Assembly (NCBI GenBank): GCA_031179305.1
Contig: JAPSHX010000002.1
Location: 248,001-312,000 of the forward strand
Reading direction: 5' to 3'
Origin: Paenarthrobacter sp.
Lineage (GTDB): Bacteria > Actinomycetota > Actinomycetes > Actinomycetales > Micrococcaceae
DNA: 64,000 nucleotides
The translations under genes and the position numbers were made by a program. This document shows positions 44,165 to 54,284 of the stretch, in pieces (positions within the stretch are counted from its first letter, which is position 1; every line of letters starts with the position of its first letter). The notes below the pieces were generated by a model. That model did not search any database and had not been told where the DNA came from. It saw nothing but the letters and a program-made list of their open reading frames with translations.

Positions 44165-44500
44165 TCATGACGCCGGATACCGGTCCGGCTGGGCGGCTGC
44201 ATGCATCCTTGCGGCCGCTTCGCTGACAGCGGTGGCAGCGGCAACGTCACGTTTCGTCACCTGGCCGCCCGCATCGTGGGATACGTAGCGAACAAAGACC
44301 CTGTTGTAGCGCCACTCCAGATCCGGATGATGATTTTGTTCCTCGGCGATCTGTCCAACCGTGGCAATCAACGCAAGCGCGTCCGCCGCCGTCGAGGTTT
44401 TATAAACCGTCACCAGACCATCTAAATACTTCCAGTCTGGAAGGGCCCTGAGGGCATCGTTGATGGCTGCTTCGGTCAGTTGGTCTTCCGTGCCTGCCAT
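44165..44500 (-). CDS. 4a-hydroxytetrahydrobiopterin dehydratase (pterin carbinolamine dehydratase)
   Basis: The 111-residue protein has the family motif EEQNHHPDLEWRYNRVFVRYVSHDAGG in its centre, with the catalytic His pair and the later His, and ends with TKRDVAAA. PCD enzymes regenerate quinonoid pterin after aromatic amino-acid hydroxylation, and some act in molybdopterin metabolism. No hydroxylase is nearby. It lies 13 bases after thiG on the same strand and is probably the last gene of the riboswitch-controlled thi operon. Confidence 0.9.
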   Translation of the reverse strand: MAGTEDQLTEAAINDALRALPDWKYLDGLVTVYKTSTAADALALIATVGQIAEEQNHHPDLEWRYNRVFVRYVSHDAGGQVTKRDVAAATAVSEAAARMHAAAQPDRYPAS

Positions 44501-44513
44501 GACTGCTCCTTCA

Positions 44514-45561
<1,048 letters not shown>

Positions 45562-45565
<4 letters not shown>

Positions 45566-46833
45566 GCTGTTTCCTTGGTAGTGGTTCGTGCTGCTGGCGT
45601 GAGTGCTCGGGCAACAGGGGCGTTGCTCGCGAAACGATGGGGCATAAAGGGGACCCATCGGGGGTCCGCCGAGCCACTAACAATGAGTTCTCCGACGATC
45701 TTGGCGGCCACGGGAGTCAGGAGGACTCCGTGGCGGAAGAATCCTGTTGCGATCACCAGGCCCTCGACGTCGCCATCGGAAGCACCGACCCGTCCGAGCA
45801 GTGGAGCGTTGTCCGGTGTTCCGGGGCGGGCGCGGGCGGTTGCTTCAAGGAGTTCCAGTTCAGCCACTGCGGGGACCAATACTTGGGCGTCCCTCAGCAA
45901 TTGGTAAACGCCACCGGCTGATACCGCATTGGAAGGCGCTGACAACCCATCTTCGCGTTGCGTGGCTCCAATCACCACAGTTCCGTCGTCCCGGGGGACG
46001 ATGTAGACAGGCATCCCACGGACCATCCCGCGAATCGTTGATGTGACCAAGGGCCGCAGGTGATCAGGGACGCGAAGCCGGAGGATGTCCCCGTAGACCG
46101 GCCTTACCGGAAGTTTGAGGCCATCAGGGAGACCGGTAAGTTGGGACGCCCCCAGCCCGTTGGCTACCACGGTCTCTCCGGCGAGGACGGCGGCTCCTGA
46201 CTCAAGGTCCACTCCTGCGACCCGCCCGCCTTCCCACAGCAAACCGCGCGCCCGGGAAGCAATGGCGAATCCGTCGTCGACTCCCGGCACCCAGGAACTG
46301 TCGCTTGGCGAATGGCTTGCCAGTCCTGCCAAGAGGCATGCCGCCAGTTTCCTCGGATCGACTTGGTGGTCGGCCGGTATGTCGAATGCGCAGGAAATCT
46401 GCGGGCTGAGGAGCGGCTCCCGTTGCCTCGCACCCCGCAGGGCGAGAGGTTCGACGCCCAAACCGGCCGCAAGCTGTACCGACCTCAGGTCTGCGAGCGC
46501 CCGGCGGTCGGCTGCATCGGCACCCACGGCAAGGGTCGGCGTCGTGCGGTATCCGCTGTCCCCTGCACTTTGATCCAGGCCGTCCACAAAGGAGGGCCAT
46601 AGCTGGGAAGACTCAAGCATTAAGTCAAGAAGGTCTTCTTCTTGGTAATGGAGTTCGCTGACGGGTGCAAGCATGCCGGCCGCTGCGAAGGAGGCGCCCG
46701 AAGCAGGTGCGGGGTCGATCAGCGCAACTGATCGGCCCAATCGCCGGGCTTCGTGGGCGATGCCGAGGCCGATGACGCCGCCACCAATGACTGCAACGTC
46801 TGCATGAAGAGGGGTATGGCGGGGATCTGCCAT
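45562..46833 (-). CDS. thiO: Glycine oxidase ThiO
   Basis: The 423-residue FAD enzyme oxidises glycine to dehydroglycine for thiazole formation. The N terminus has VAVIGGGVIGLGIAHEA and the family patch GASFAAAGMLAPVSE; GMPVYIVPRDDGTVVIGATQ lies in the second half. It is the first gene of the thi operon. Its ribosome site (GGGAAGG) is the 3' end of the TPP riboswitch, which indicates control at translation start. Confidence 0.94.
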
Positions 46834-46842
46834 TCGTTTCCT

Positions 46843-46938
46843 TCCCTACGCCGGTACTAGCCGGATCAGGTCAAGCGGTCGGCGCTGAAGCCCTCTCAGC
46901 CGGACAGTCATATGACGAATGTCGCGGCTCCCGCAGTA
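46843..46938 (-). promoter_or_regulatory. TPP riboswitch (THI element)
   Basis: On the minus strand the conserved core is clear: GGGAGC at the 5' side, CTGAGAGGG, ACCTGATCCGG, CTAGTACCGGCGTAGGGA. These match the thi-box consensus (CUGAGA and ACCUGAUCUGGAUAAUACCAGCGUAGGGA). The 3' end overlaps the thiO ribosome site, so ligand binding would hide it. It controls thiO-thiS-thiG and probably the pterin dehydratase. Confidence 0.93.
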
Positions 46939-46971
46939 CGTGCCCAGTTTAGAGGAACTACTCTGGTTCCC

Positions 46972-47640
46972 ATGACTCAGCCTGACGCTCTTGCCTCCGC
47001 CCGCCTCTACCTGTGCACAGATGCCCGTAAGGAGCAGGGCGATTTTGAGGACTTCGTCGACGCTGCTTTCGAGGGCGGCGTGGACATCATCCAACTCCGC
47101 GACAAGACTCTGGAAGCTGCCGAAGAACTGGAGATGTTGGCCGTCCTGCGGAGCGTCGCACAACGGCACGGCCGGCTGTGGGCTGTGAATGACCGGGCCG
47201 ATGTTGCCAGTATTTCCGGGGCCCCCGTGTTCCACATCGGGCAAAAGGACCTGCCCCTGACGGCCGCCCGGACCCTTCTGCCGAACGTCACCGGCATCGG
47301 CCTCTCCACTCACACAACGGAACAAATCGATGCAGCCGTGGCCACCTCCCAAGGGCCCTTGGGACTGGATTATTTTTGTGTGGGCCCGGTGTGGGCAACA
47401 CCCACCAAACCAGGCCGCGCTGCGGTTGGTTTGGACTTGGTCACATATGCCGCAGAAGCGGTCAAGCGTTCAGACGGCGTGACCCTTCCTTGGTTCGCCA
47501 TTGGCGGCATCGATCTCAGTAACGTTGAGCAAGTTGTGAAAGCGGGCGCCAGCCGGATCGTGGTGGTCCGTGCCATCACAGCGGCAACGGACCCGACGGC
47601 GGCAGCCAAGTCGCTGCTGGAAGCTTTGGATACCGTCTAG
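46972..47640 (+). CDS. thiE: Thiamine-phosphate synthase
   Basis: The 222-residue TIM-barrel enzyme joins the pyrimidine and thiazole phosphates. [35 protein letters not shown] and the phosphate loop [11 protein letters not shown] are typical. I chose ATG 46972 ([19 protein letters not shown]); an upstream in-frame start at 46912 would run through riboswitch sequence. It is divergent from thiO, so the riboswitch does not lie in its mRNA and it is probably regulated separately. Confidence 0.93.
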   Translation: MTQPDALASARLYLCTDARKEQGDFEDFVDAAFEGGVDIIQLRDKTLEAAEELEMLAVLRSVAQRHGRLWAVNDRADVASISGAPVFHIGQKDLPLTAARTLLPNVTGIGLSTHTTEQIDAAVATSQGPLGLDYFCVGPVWATPTKPGRAAVGLDLVTYAAEAVKRSDGVTLPWFAIGGIDLSNVEQVVKAGASRIVVVRAITAATDPTAAAKSLLEALDTV

Positions 47641-47670
47641 GGAAAGGCGGACGTGCGTGCGATCCGCGGG

Positions 47671-48339
47671 CTAGGCGGTCAGCCCGAGGCCGGTCATCCG
47701 GCGGGCGTGCTTATCGGCGAGCTCCGTCGTCAGCGTTTTCACCGCGGCACGCGCGTCCCCGCCGTTTTTCAGTATTGGTCCCAGCAGGGGATGTTCCATG
47801 CCGACACGCTGCGCCTGCGTCAACGCTTCTCCCACCAAACGGCGGCCCCACAGCGCTAATCGCGAAGCGAGGCGCGGGTCATCTGCCAAGGCCCGCCTGA
47901 GCAGGACGCGAAGGACTTCCGTGGCCTGATCGGGGGAGGCAACGCGCTCAACGAAATGCTGCGTTGTTGGGTCGAGGAACATGGAAACGGCTCTATAGAA
48001 ATCTGATGACACAGTATCGATGACATAGGCCTTCATCACGGATTCGAACCAGTCCCCCGGCTTGGTGCGCTCGTGGAAGTGATCGAAGGAGCGCTGAAAC
48101 GGCAGCATGGCCTGTTCCGGATCCAGGCCCATCTCCGACAACCGGTTGTTGAGGACGGCAAAGTTGCCATAGGCCCCTACTGCGATCTTAGCGAGCACGG
48201 ACCTGTCATGAAGCGTGGGCGCGTGGCGGGAGTCCAGGGATAGCCGCCCAAAGGCGGACAGCTCGCCGTACGCCATGGCTCCGAGCAACTCCGTGGAGAG
48301 TTGTCCGGCGTAGGCTGCGGCGTCCGGGGAAGTGCCCAT
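47671..48339 (-). CDS. Ferritin-like protein, MiaE-like (MiaE_2) family
   Basis: The 222-residue all-helical protein belongs to the actinobacterial ferritin-like family described as tRNA-(ms2io6A)-hydroxylase-like. Carboxylate/His patches typical of diiron folds appear as ELLGAMAYGELSAF and DHFHERTKPGDWFE. The function is untested as far as I know. A -10-like TAGTCT (48346-48351, minus strand) ends six bases before the ATG, suggesting a leaderless transcript. The neighbouring helicase and DUF3107 genes also accompany it in mycobacteria. Confidence 0.83.
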   Translation of the reverse strand: MGTSPDAAAYAGQLSTELLGAMAYGELSAFGRLSLDSRHAPTLHDRSVLAKIAVGAYGNFAVLNNRLSEMGLDPEQAMLPFQRSFDHFHERTKPGDWFESVMKAYVIDTVSSDFYRAVSMFLDPTTQHFVERVASPDQATEVLRVLLRRALADDPRLASRLALWGRRLVGEALTQAQRVGMEHPLLGPILKNGGDARAAVKTLTTELADKHARRMTGLGLTA

Positions 48340-48345
48340 GATCCA

Positions 48346-48373
48346 AGACTATCGGCCCAATTCGGGCTAACCT
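48346..48373. promoter_or_regulatory. Back-to-back -10 boxes of two apparently leaderless genes
   Basis: TAGTCT (minus, 48351-48346) lies six bases before the ferritin-like ATG. TAACCT (plus, 48368-48373) lies seven bases before the RNB ribonuclease GTG. Both fit TANNNT at leaderless spacing, and neither start has a ribosome site. Only 41 bases separate the two start codons, so the promoters overlap. Confidence 0.5.
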
Positions 48374-48380
48374 GATTTTC

Positions 48381-49865
48381 GTGTCACATCATCGGATTGC
48401 GCCCAACGTCGACGACTCGTCGGACCAGCTTGCTGCGGCCCTTGCTGCTTTGAGGACGGAGCTGGAACTCCCCGGCGAATACCCAGCAGAAGCGGTGGAG
48501 GAGGCGCAGGAAGCGGTGGAGGCCCTTGAGTTGCCGGCCCAGGACCTGCGGGACATTCCTTTCGTGACCATCGACCCCGCGACGTCCACCGACCTGGACC
48601 AAGCCCTCTTCATTGAACGGACCGGTGCCGGATACAAGGTCCTTTATGCCATCGCCGATGTGCCGTCTTTTGTGGCTCCCGGCGGCGCACTTGATGCCGA
48701 AACGCGTCAACGCGGGCAGACGTTCTACGCTCCTGATGGCCGAATCCCACTGCATCCGGAGGTCATCAGTGAGAACGCCGGAAGCCTGCTGGCCGGCCAG
48801 GACTGCAGTGCTTTCGTCTGGGATTTCGACCTGGACGCGGAAGCTGAAGTTCTGGCTGTCACCGTTGCCCGCGCGACTGTGCGCAGCAGGGCCAAACTGA
48901 GCTACAAGGGCGCGCAACAACAGATCGACGACGGAACAGCCCCACCCGTTCTTCAGCTCCTCAAAGAAGTGGGACTGAAGCGCGTCGAACTGGAACGGCA
49001 GCGGGGCGGCGCGAGCCTCAATATGCCGGAACAGGAAATAGTCCAAGCGACCGACGGCGGCGGGTACAGAATCGCGGCGGCGCCCTCCCTGCCGATTGAG
49101 GACTGGAACGCGCAGATCTCCCTCATGACAGGCATGGCCGCCGCGCGGATGATGCTCGATGGAAAAGTGGGCATCTTGCGCACCATGCCCGCACCTGATG
49201 ATCGGTCACTACTCCATTTCAAGCGGCAAACAACTGCCCTCGGCAAACCTTGGGACGGACAAGTCAGCTACGGCGAATACTTGCGGACCTTGGATGCATC
49301 CGATCCCAAACAACTTGCCATCCTGCATTCGGCCGGCACGTTGTTCCGCGGTGCCGGCTACACGCCCTTTGACGGTGATGTTCCGGCCAATGTCATCCAA
49401 GCAGCTATCGGGGCTCCCTATGCCCACACCACGGCACCTTTGCGGCGCCTCATCGATCGCTTTGTCCTGGTGATCTGCGAAGCCCTCAGCAATAACCACG
49501 ACATTCCGGCGTGGGCTCGTGAGGCCCTACCGTCGTTGCCCGAGATCATGGCAGCCTCGGATCAGTTGGCCGGACGACTCGAGCGGGCGGCACTGGACAC
49601 CGTGGAAGCGGCGCTGGTGGCCAACCACATCGGCCAGGAATTCGAGGCTGTGGTTATTTCCGGGTCCAAGCCCTCCAACGGAGCCGCCAGAGGCAACGGA
49701 AACGGCAACGGAAACGGCAACGGACCGTTTGGCGTCGTGCAAATCGCAGACCCCGCTGTTACGGCCCGGTGCGACGGAGAAATGGAGTCCGGAACCAAGG
49801 TTCGGGTGCGGCTTCTGAAGGCTGATATCGCCAGCCGCGAGATCAGGTTCCAGTTGCTGCCTTGA
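48381..49865 (+). CDS. RNB-domain ribonuclease (RNase II/R family)
   Basis: The 494-residue protein consists mostly of an RNB exonuclease domain, without the cold-shock domains of full RNase R. The metal-binding region DPATSTDLDQALFIE and the continuing KVLYAIADVPSFV are conserved, as is the YAHTTAPLRRLIDRFV region. A (Gly-Asn)n stretch precedes a short C-terminal S1-like beta segment. It degrades RNA 3' to 5'. The GTG at 48381 is probably leaderless. Confidence 0.9.
   Translation: MSHHRIAPNVDDSSDQLAAALAALRTELELPGEYPAEAVEEAQEAVEALELPAQDLRDIPFVTIDPATSTDLDQALFIERTGAGYKVLYAIADVPSFVAPGGALDAETRQRGQTFYAPDGRIPLHPEVISENAGSLLAGQDCSAFVWDFDLDAEAEVLAVTVARATVRSRAKLSYKGAQQQIDDGTAPPVLQLLKEVGLKRVELERQRGGASLNMPEQEIVQATDGGGYRIAAAPSLPIEDWNAQISLMTGMAAARMMLDGKVGILRTMPAPDDRSLLHFKRQTTALGKPWDGQVSYGEYLRTLDASDPKQLAILHSAGTLFRGAGYTPFDGDVPANVIQAAIGAPYAHTTAPLRRLIDRFVLVICEALSNNHDIPAWAREALPSLPEIMAASDQLAGRLERAALDTVEAALVANHIGQEFEAVVISGSKPSNGAARGNGNGNGNGNGPFGVVQIADPAVTARCDGEMESGTKVRVRLLKADIASREIRFQLLP
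49692..49724. repeat. 12-bp tandem repeat in the RNB ribonuclease gene
   Basis: GGCAACGGAAAC is repeated 2.75 times and encodes Gly-Asn repeats in the linker before the C-terminal domain. Gain or loss of units keeps the frame. Confidence 0.8.
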
Positions 49866-50142
49866 AGCCGTACATCCGGCGATCCGGGCTTTCCGGCCCT
49901 CAGAGGATAGACTGGGGTTGTAGTAATGGATGCCCGGTCGTTGATTCAGTTAATTTTTGAACTCAACAAGCCCGCCCCTACGCGATCTTGAGATGTACCA
50001 ACTGGTCACCAGTGCCAGTACTTAGATAGCCCGCGATCGGCTTCCACTGGACTTGCTTGCGCGCCCGTTCGTGCTCCGGTACGGCTCCGCCGCCGCCGTT
50101 GAGCATGCAGCGCCAATGCCCAAATGAATAAGGAAACTCCCT
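49866..50142. other. Long leader region of the DEAD-box helicase gene
   Basis: No established gene lies here. A -10-like TAGACT (49908-49913) is followed by a 21-codon open frame (ATG 49926 to TGA 49991) and then about 150 bases before the helicase GTG. Cold-shock RNA helicases often have long regulated leaders; a leader peptide is possible but unproven. Confidence 0.35.
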
Positions 50143-51855
50143 GTGAGTGAATTGCATACCCACGAAGTCCTGACGGACTCCACCGGAACCGAATCAATCG
50201 AGCCCGAGGAAACGATCATCTCTGATGAGGCGCCCCACGAGATCGAAGAAAAGTCGTTCGCTGACTTTAACGTCCGCGCCGACATCGTTGAGTCCCTGGC
50301 CGACGCCGGGATAACGCACCCCTTCCCCATCCAGGCCATGACCCTGCCCGTCGCCCTGAGCGGCCACGACATCATTGGCCAGGCCAAGACGGGTACCGGA
50401 AAAACTCTGGGCTTCGGCATCCCCGCCCTCCAGCGTGTCGCAGGCCGGGACGATGCCGGCTACGCCAAACTCGCCGTCCCGGGCGCACCGCAGGCCTTGG
50501 TCATCGTCCCCACGCGTGAACTCGCCGTCCAGGTTGCCAACGATCTCCAGGCCGCATCACGCAAGCGCAATGCCCGCATCGCCACCATTTATGGAGGCCG
50601 CGCTTATGAGCCTCAGATCGATGCCCTGCAGAAGGGTGTCGAAATCGTAGTCGGCACACCTGGCCGCTTGATCGATCTGTACAAGCAGAAGCACCTGAGC
50701 CTCAAAAACGTCAAGATGGTCATCCTGGACGAAGCCGACGAAATGCTGGACCTCGGCTTCCTCCCCGACGTCGAGACGCTGATCGCAGGCACCCCCGCCG
50801 TGCGGCAGACGCTCCTCTTCTCGGCAACGATGCCCGGCCCCGTCATCGCGATGGCCCGGCGCTACATGACGCAGCCCACCCACATCCGGGCAGCTGACCC
50901 GAATGATGAAGGCCTCACCAAGCGCGACATCCGCCAGCTCATCTACCGTGCACACAGCATGGACAAGACCGAGGTTGTGGCCCGCATCCTGCAGGCCCGC
51001 GGACGCGGCCGCACCATCATCTTCACCAAGACCAAGCGCACCGCCGCAAAGGTTGCCGAGGAACTCGTAGACCGCGGCTTCGCAGCTGCAGCCATTCACG
51101 GCGACCTTGGCCAGGGCGCCCGCGAGCAGGCGCTCCGCGCGTTCCGCAACAACAAGGTTGACGTACTGGTGGCAACCGACGTCGCTGCCCGCGGCATCGA
51201 CGTCGATGACGTCACCCACGTGATCAACTACCAGTGCGTGGAAGACGAAAAGATTTACCTGCACCGTGTTGGCCGCACAGGCCGCGCAGGAAACAAAGGC
51301 ACCGCAGTCACGTTTGTTGACTGGGACGACATGCCTCGCTGGGGCCTGATCAACAAGGCCCTGGGACTCAGCGTTCCCGAGCCCGTAGAAACGTACTCCT
51401 CCTCGCCGCACCTGTACTCTGATCTCGACATCCCCGAGGGCACCAAGGGCCGCCTGCCACGCAACAAGCGCATCCTCGCGGGCGTCGACGCCGAGGTCCT
51501 TGAGGACTTGGGCGAGACCGGCAAGAAAAACGCCCGCTCCGGCGGTTCAGGCCGCGATGGCGGACGAGACGGCAAGCGCGATGGTGGCCGAGACGGCGGC
51601 CGTGGCCGCTCCGGCAGGTCCGGTGACGCCGAGTCCAGTGAATCCAAGGGCGAGGGTGGTCGCAACCGTACGCGCCGCCGTCGTACTTCTGATGGCGAGG
51701 CAGCCCCCGCTGCCGGCGCTTCGGAAACCCGCATAGCCACCGCGGACAATGCGGAGAAGCCGTCACGTACGCGTCGGACCCGCACTCGTCGTCGCAATGG
51801 CGAAGTGGTGTCCGGTGAGACCGCAGCTGCCCAGTCCGGCAGCACTGAGGCCTAA
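50143..51855 (+). CDS. DEAD-box ATP-dependent RNA helicase
   Basis: The 570-residue protein has all DEAD-box motifs: FPIQAM (Q), AKTGTGKT (I), PTRELA (Ia), LDEADEMLD (II), SAT (III), ATDVAARGIDVDDV (V) and HRVGRTGRAG (VI). The last 150 residues are rich in Arg, Gly and Asp and should bind RNA. It unwinds RNA in decay or ribosome assembly, comparable to RhlE/CsdA. GTG 50143 follows AAGGA at 8-base spacing. A DNA methyltransferase starts 8 bases after its stop. Confidence 0.94.
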   Translation: MSELHTHEVLTDSTGTESIEPEETIISDEAPHEIEEKSFADFNVRADIVESLADAGITHPFPIQAMTLPVALSGHDIIGQAKTGTGKTLGFGIPALQRVAGRDDAGYAKLAVPGAPQALVIVPTRELAVQVANDLQAASRKRNARIATIYGGRAYEPQIDALQKGVEIVVGTPGRLIDLYKQKHLSLKNVKMVILDEADEMLDLGFLPDVETLIAGTPAVRQTLLFSATMPGPVIAMARRYMTQPTHIRAADPNDEGLTKRDIRQLIYRAHSMDKTEVVARILQARGRGRTIIFTKTKRTAAKVAEELVDRGFAAAAIHGDLGQGAREQALRAFRNNKVDVLVATDVAARGIDVDDVTHVINYQCVEDEKIYLHRVGRTGRAGNKGTAVTFVDWDDMPRWGLINKALGLSVPEPVETYSSSPHLYSDLDIPEGTKGRLPRNKRILAGVDAEVLEDLGETGKKNARSGGSGRDGGRDGKRDGGRDGGRGRSGRSGDAESSESKGEGGRNRTRRRRTSDGEAAPAAGASETRIATADNAEKPSRTRRTRTRRRNGEVVSGETAAAQSGSTEA

Positions 51856-51863
51856 AAACCTCA

Positions 51864-52778
51864 ATGACTGAATCTGTTTGGGCGCCGGACGGCGGCAACT
51901 TGGTGGTGCACGCGGACAACGCGGAATTCCTCCCTACGCTGCCGGACGGCGCCTTCACACTCATCTACGTGGACCCGCCCTTCAACACGGGCAGAGTCCA
52001 ACGCCGCCAGGAAACCCGCATGGTCCGCAACGCGGACGGCGACGGCGACCGCGTCGGCTTCAAGGGCCGCTCCTACGACACCATCAAGGGCGCCCTGCAC
52101 AGCTACGACGACGCTTTCAGTGACTACTGGTCCTTCCTGGAACCCAAGCTCGTGGAAGCCTGGCGACTTCTGGCCGACGACGGCACCCTGTACCTGCATT
52201 TGGATTACCGGGAAGTCCACTACGCCAAAGTGATGCTGGACTCGATCTTCGGCAGGGAATGCTTCCTGAACGAGATCATCTGGGCCTACGATTACGGCGC
52301 CCGCGCCAAGAACCGCTGGCCCACCAAGCACGACAACATCCTGGTGTACGTCAAGAACCCCACCAAGTATCACTTCGACAACGCCGAAGTGGACCGGGAA
52401 CCGTATATGGCCCCCGGACTGGTCACTCCGGCCAAACGCGAGCTCGGCAAGCTGCCAACGGACGTCTGGTGGCATACCATCGTTTCGCCCACGGGCCGCG
52501 AGAAGACCGGCTACCCAACTCAAAAACCGGAAGGCCTGATTCGCAGGATTGTCTCTGCATCGAGCCGTGAGGGCGATTGGTGCCTTGATTTCTTTGCTGG
52601 TTCAGGGACCCTCGGCGCGGTTGCCTCGAAACTGGGCCGCAACTTTGTGTGCGTAGACCAGAACGAACAGGCCATTGCCGTCATGCGGAAACGGCTGGGC
52701 AGCAAGGCAGATTTCCATCAGAGCGGGTCTCTACCGGTCACCAGCCTGGATCAGGCAGCTCCCTTCACGAAGGCCTGA
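51864..52778 (+). CDS. Solitary beta-class site-specific DNA methyltransferase
   Basis: The 304-residue protein has the amino-methyltransferase motif IV DPPFNTG (Asp37) near the start and the AdoMet motif DFFAGSGTLG (242-251) near the end. This order defines the beta class, which includes CcrM and type III Mod subunits; DPPF is used for N6-adenine or N4-cytosine. The middle (about 80-220) must hold target recognition. No endonuclease or type III Res gene is adjacent, so it is an orphan. It follows the RNA helicase by 8 bases and is probably co-transcribed. Its last 28 bases overlap the convergent marC gene. Confidence 0.9.
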   Translation: MTESVWAPDGGNLVVHADNAEFLPTLPDGAFTLIYVDPPFNTGRVQRRQETRMVRNADGDGDRVGFKGRSYDTIKGALHSYDDAFSDYWSFLEPKLVEAWRLLADDGTLYLHLDYREVHYAKVMLDSIFGRECFLNEIIWAYDYGARAKNRWPTKHDNILVYVKNPTKYHFDNAEVDREPYMAPGLVTPAKRELGKLPTDVWWHTIVSPTGREKTGYPTQKPEGLIRRIVSASSREGDWCLDFFAGSGTLGAVASKLGRNFVCVDQNEQAIAVMRKRLGSKADFHQSGSLPVTSLDQAAPFTKA

Positions 52779-53359
52779 ACGGCGTCCGCGATCATCTGGA
52801 CCGCAATAGCTGACAGAAGGAGGCCGGCGATCCTGGTGACCAGCTCCACTCCATTTTCGCCAAGCACCCGCTGCACGACGCCGGCGAAGCGCATCGCAAG
52901 GTAAAGGGAGCCCAGCACCACGGCAATGCCCAGCCCGACGGCCAGGTACTCCGAGAGCTGGCTCGACTGCTGCACGAACACCATGACGGCTACGATCGCC
53001 CCGGGCCCGGCCATAAGCGGCGTTCCCAGAGGCACGAACGCCACGTTTTTGTATTTGGCAGCGTTCTCTTCGCCGCTGGTGGACCCCGTCAGCAGCTGCA
53101 GCGCAATGAGCACCAGGAGCAGACCGCCGGCGCCCTGCAAGGCCGCCAGCGAGATGTGCATGTAGTTCAAGATGGACTGACCAAAGATCGCGAACACTAC
53201 GATCACGCCGGTGGCCACCAAAAGAGCCTGGAACGCGGAACGGTTCCGGTCCTTGGCCGACATCTGCGCCGTCAGTGACATGAAAATCGGGACGGTACCC
53301 GGTGGATCCATGATCACGAACAGCGTGACGATCACGGAGGCAAGCAGTTGAAGATCCAT
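52751..53359 (-). CDS. MarC family integral membrane protein
   Basis: The 202-residue protein has six hydrophobic helices and MarC/UPF0056 signatures (FVIMDPPGTVPIFMSLT, PLGTPLMAGPGAIVAVMV). Despite its name, the family's transport role is unproven. Its ATG overlaps the stop of the PHP gene by one base (TGATG), and its 3' end overlaps the methyltransferase gene on the other strand. Confidence 0.88.
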   Translation of the reverse strand: MDLQLLASVIVTLFVIMDPPGTVPIFMSLTAQMSAKDRNRSAFQALLVATGVIVVFAIFGQSILNYMHISLAALQGAGGLLLVLIALQLLTGSTSGEENAAKYKNVAFVPLGTPLMAGPGAIVAVMVFVQQSSQLSEYLAVGLGIAVVLGSLYLAMRFAGVVQRVLGENGVELVTRIAGLLLSAIAVQMIADAVQAFVKGAA

Positions 53360-54204
53360 CAGCGGATGACCCTGCTGCCTGTTGCCAACTCCTCAATTCG
53401 TGACAAGACCTCGGGCGACGTAGTGTTTTCGCCCAACAGGTTGGGCTTGCCGGCTCCGTGGTAGTCGGAAGACCCCGTCATGAGCAAACCGTGTTCGGCG
53501 GCCAGGCCCCGGAGGAATGTGCGGCCCTCCTCCGGGTTGTCGCGGTGTTCAACCTCAAGTCCCAGCAGTCCGGCATCGATCATGTCCCGGTATGTCTGCT
53601 CCCCCACGATACGTCCTCTCGACGAGGCCACAGGATGGGCGAAAACCGGAACGCCGCCGGCCGCGCGGACAAGCTCGACGGCGACTGCCGGGTTGGGCGC
53701 ATAGTGCTGCACGAAGTACCGAGAATGCGAAGTGAGGATGGAAGTGAAGGCCTCCGTGCGATCCGCGACAACGCCAGCCGCGACCAAGGCATCAGCGATG
53801 TGCGGGCGGCCCACCGTCGCACCGGGAGCTACATGGTGGATGACGTCATCCCAGGTCAACGGATAATCCTCGGACAACAACGTCACCATGTGCTCGGCAC
53901 GGGTGAGTCGGGCATCCTTGGACTTGGTGATTTCCTCCAGCAAACCCGCATGGGCGGGGTCATGGAGGTAACTCAGCAGGTGGACACTGATTCCCTGCTC
54001 GGTCCGGCAGGAAATCTCGATTCCAGGAACGAAGGCAATGCCATGTTCCCGGGCAGCCGCGGCGGCTGATTCCCAGCCGTCCGTCGAATCGTGATCAGTC
54101 AACGCCACGGCGTCCAAGCCGGCCGAGACGGCGGAGATGATCACGCCGGCCGGTGTCTCGGTTCCGTCGGAAACATTTGAGTGCGCATGCAGGTCTATCC
54201 TCAC
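53359..54204 (-). CDS. PHP-domain metal-dependent phosphoesterase (TrpH/RNase AM type)
   Basis: The 281-residue protein shows the PHP metal motifs: DLHAHSNVSDG, ALTDHDSTDGW, VPGIEISC, HPVAS and GSSDYHG. Relatives include E. coli RNase AM (TrpH), which trims 5' ends of RNA, and nucleotide phosphatases. The start is GTG 54204. It is upstream of and coupled to marC. Confidence 0.9.
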   Translation of the reverse strand: MRIDLHAHSNVSDGTETPAGVIISAVSAGLDAVALTDHDSTDGWESAAAAAREHGIAFVPGIEISCRTEQGISVHLLSYLHDPAHAGLLEEITKSKDARLTRAEHMVTLLSEDYPLTWDDVIHHVAPGATVGRPHIADALVAAGVVADRTEAFTSILTSHSRYFVQHYAPNPAVAVELVRAAGGVPVFAHPVASSRGRIVGEQTYRDMIDAGLLGLEVEHRDNPEEGRTFLRGLAAEHGLLMTGSSDYHGAGKPNLLGENTTSPEVLSRIEELATGSRVIR

Positions 54205-54284
54205 TTGCCCAGCCTATGGGATGCCGGCCTGCTTGGAGCGCTGCGCCGTTGGCCTCCTCACGTAACTGGTGGGACGATGTAACG

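Noticed and set aside
49692..49724. Short repeats considered as a CRISPR-like array
   Set aside because: The units are 12 bases, directly adjacent, in frame and encode Gly-Asn; there are no spacers and no cas genes.
51864..52778. Type III restriction-modification system
   Set aside because: The methyltransferase has Mod-like motifs, but the neighbours are an RNA helicase and marC; no Res-type helicase-nuclease is present.
52751..53359. MarC as a multidrug-resistance determinant
   Set aside because: The family name is historical; I know of no solid evidence for a resistance role and none is visible here.
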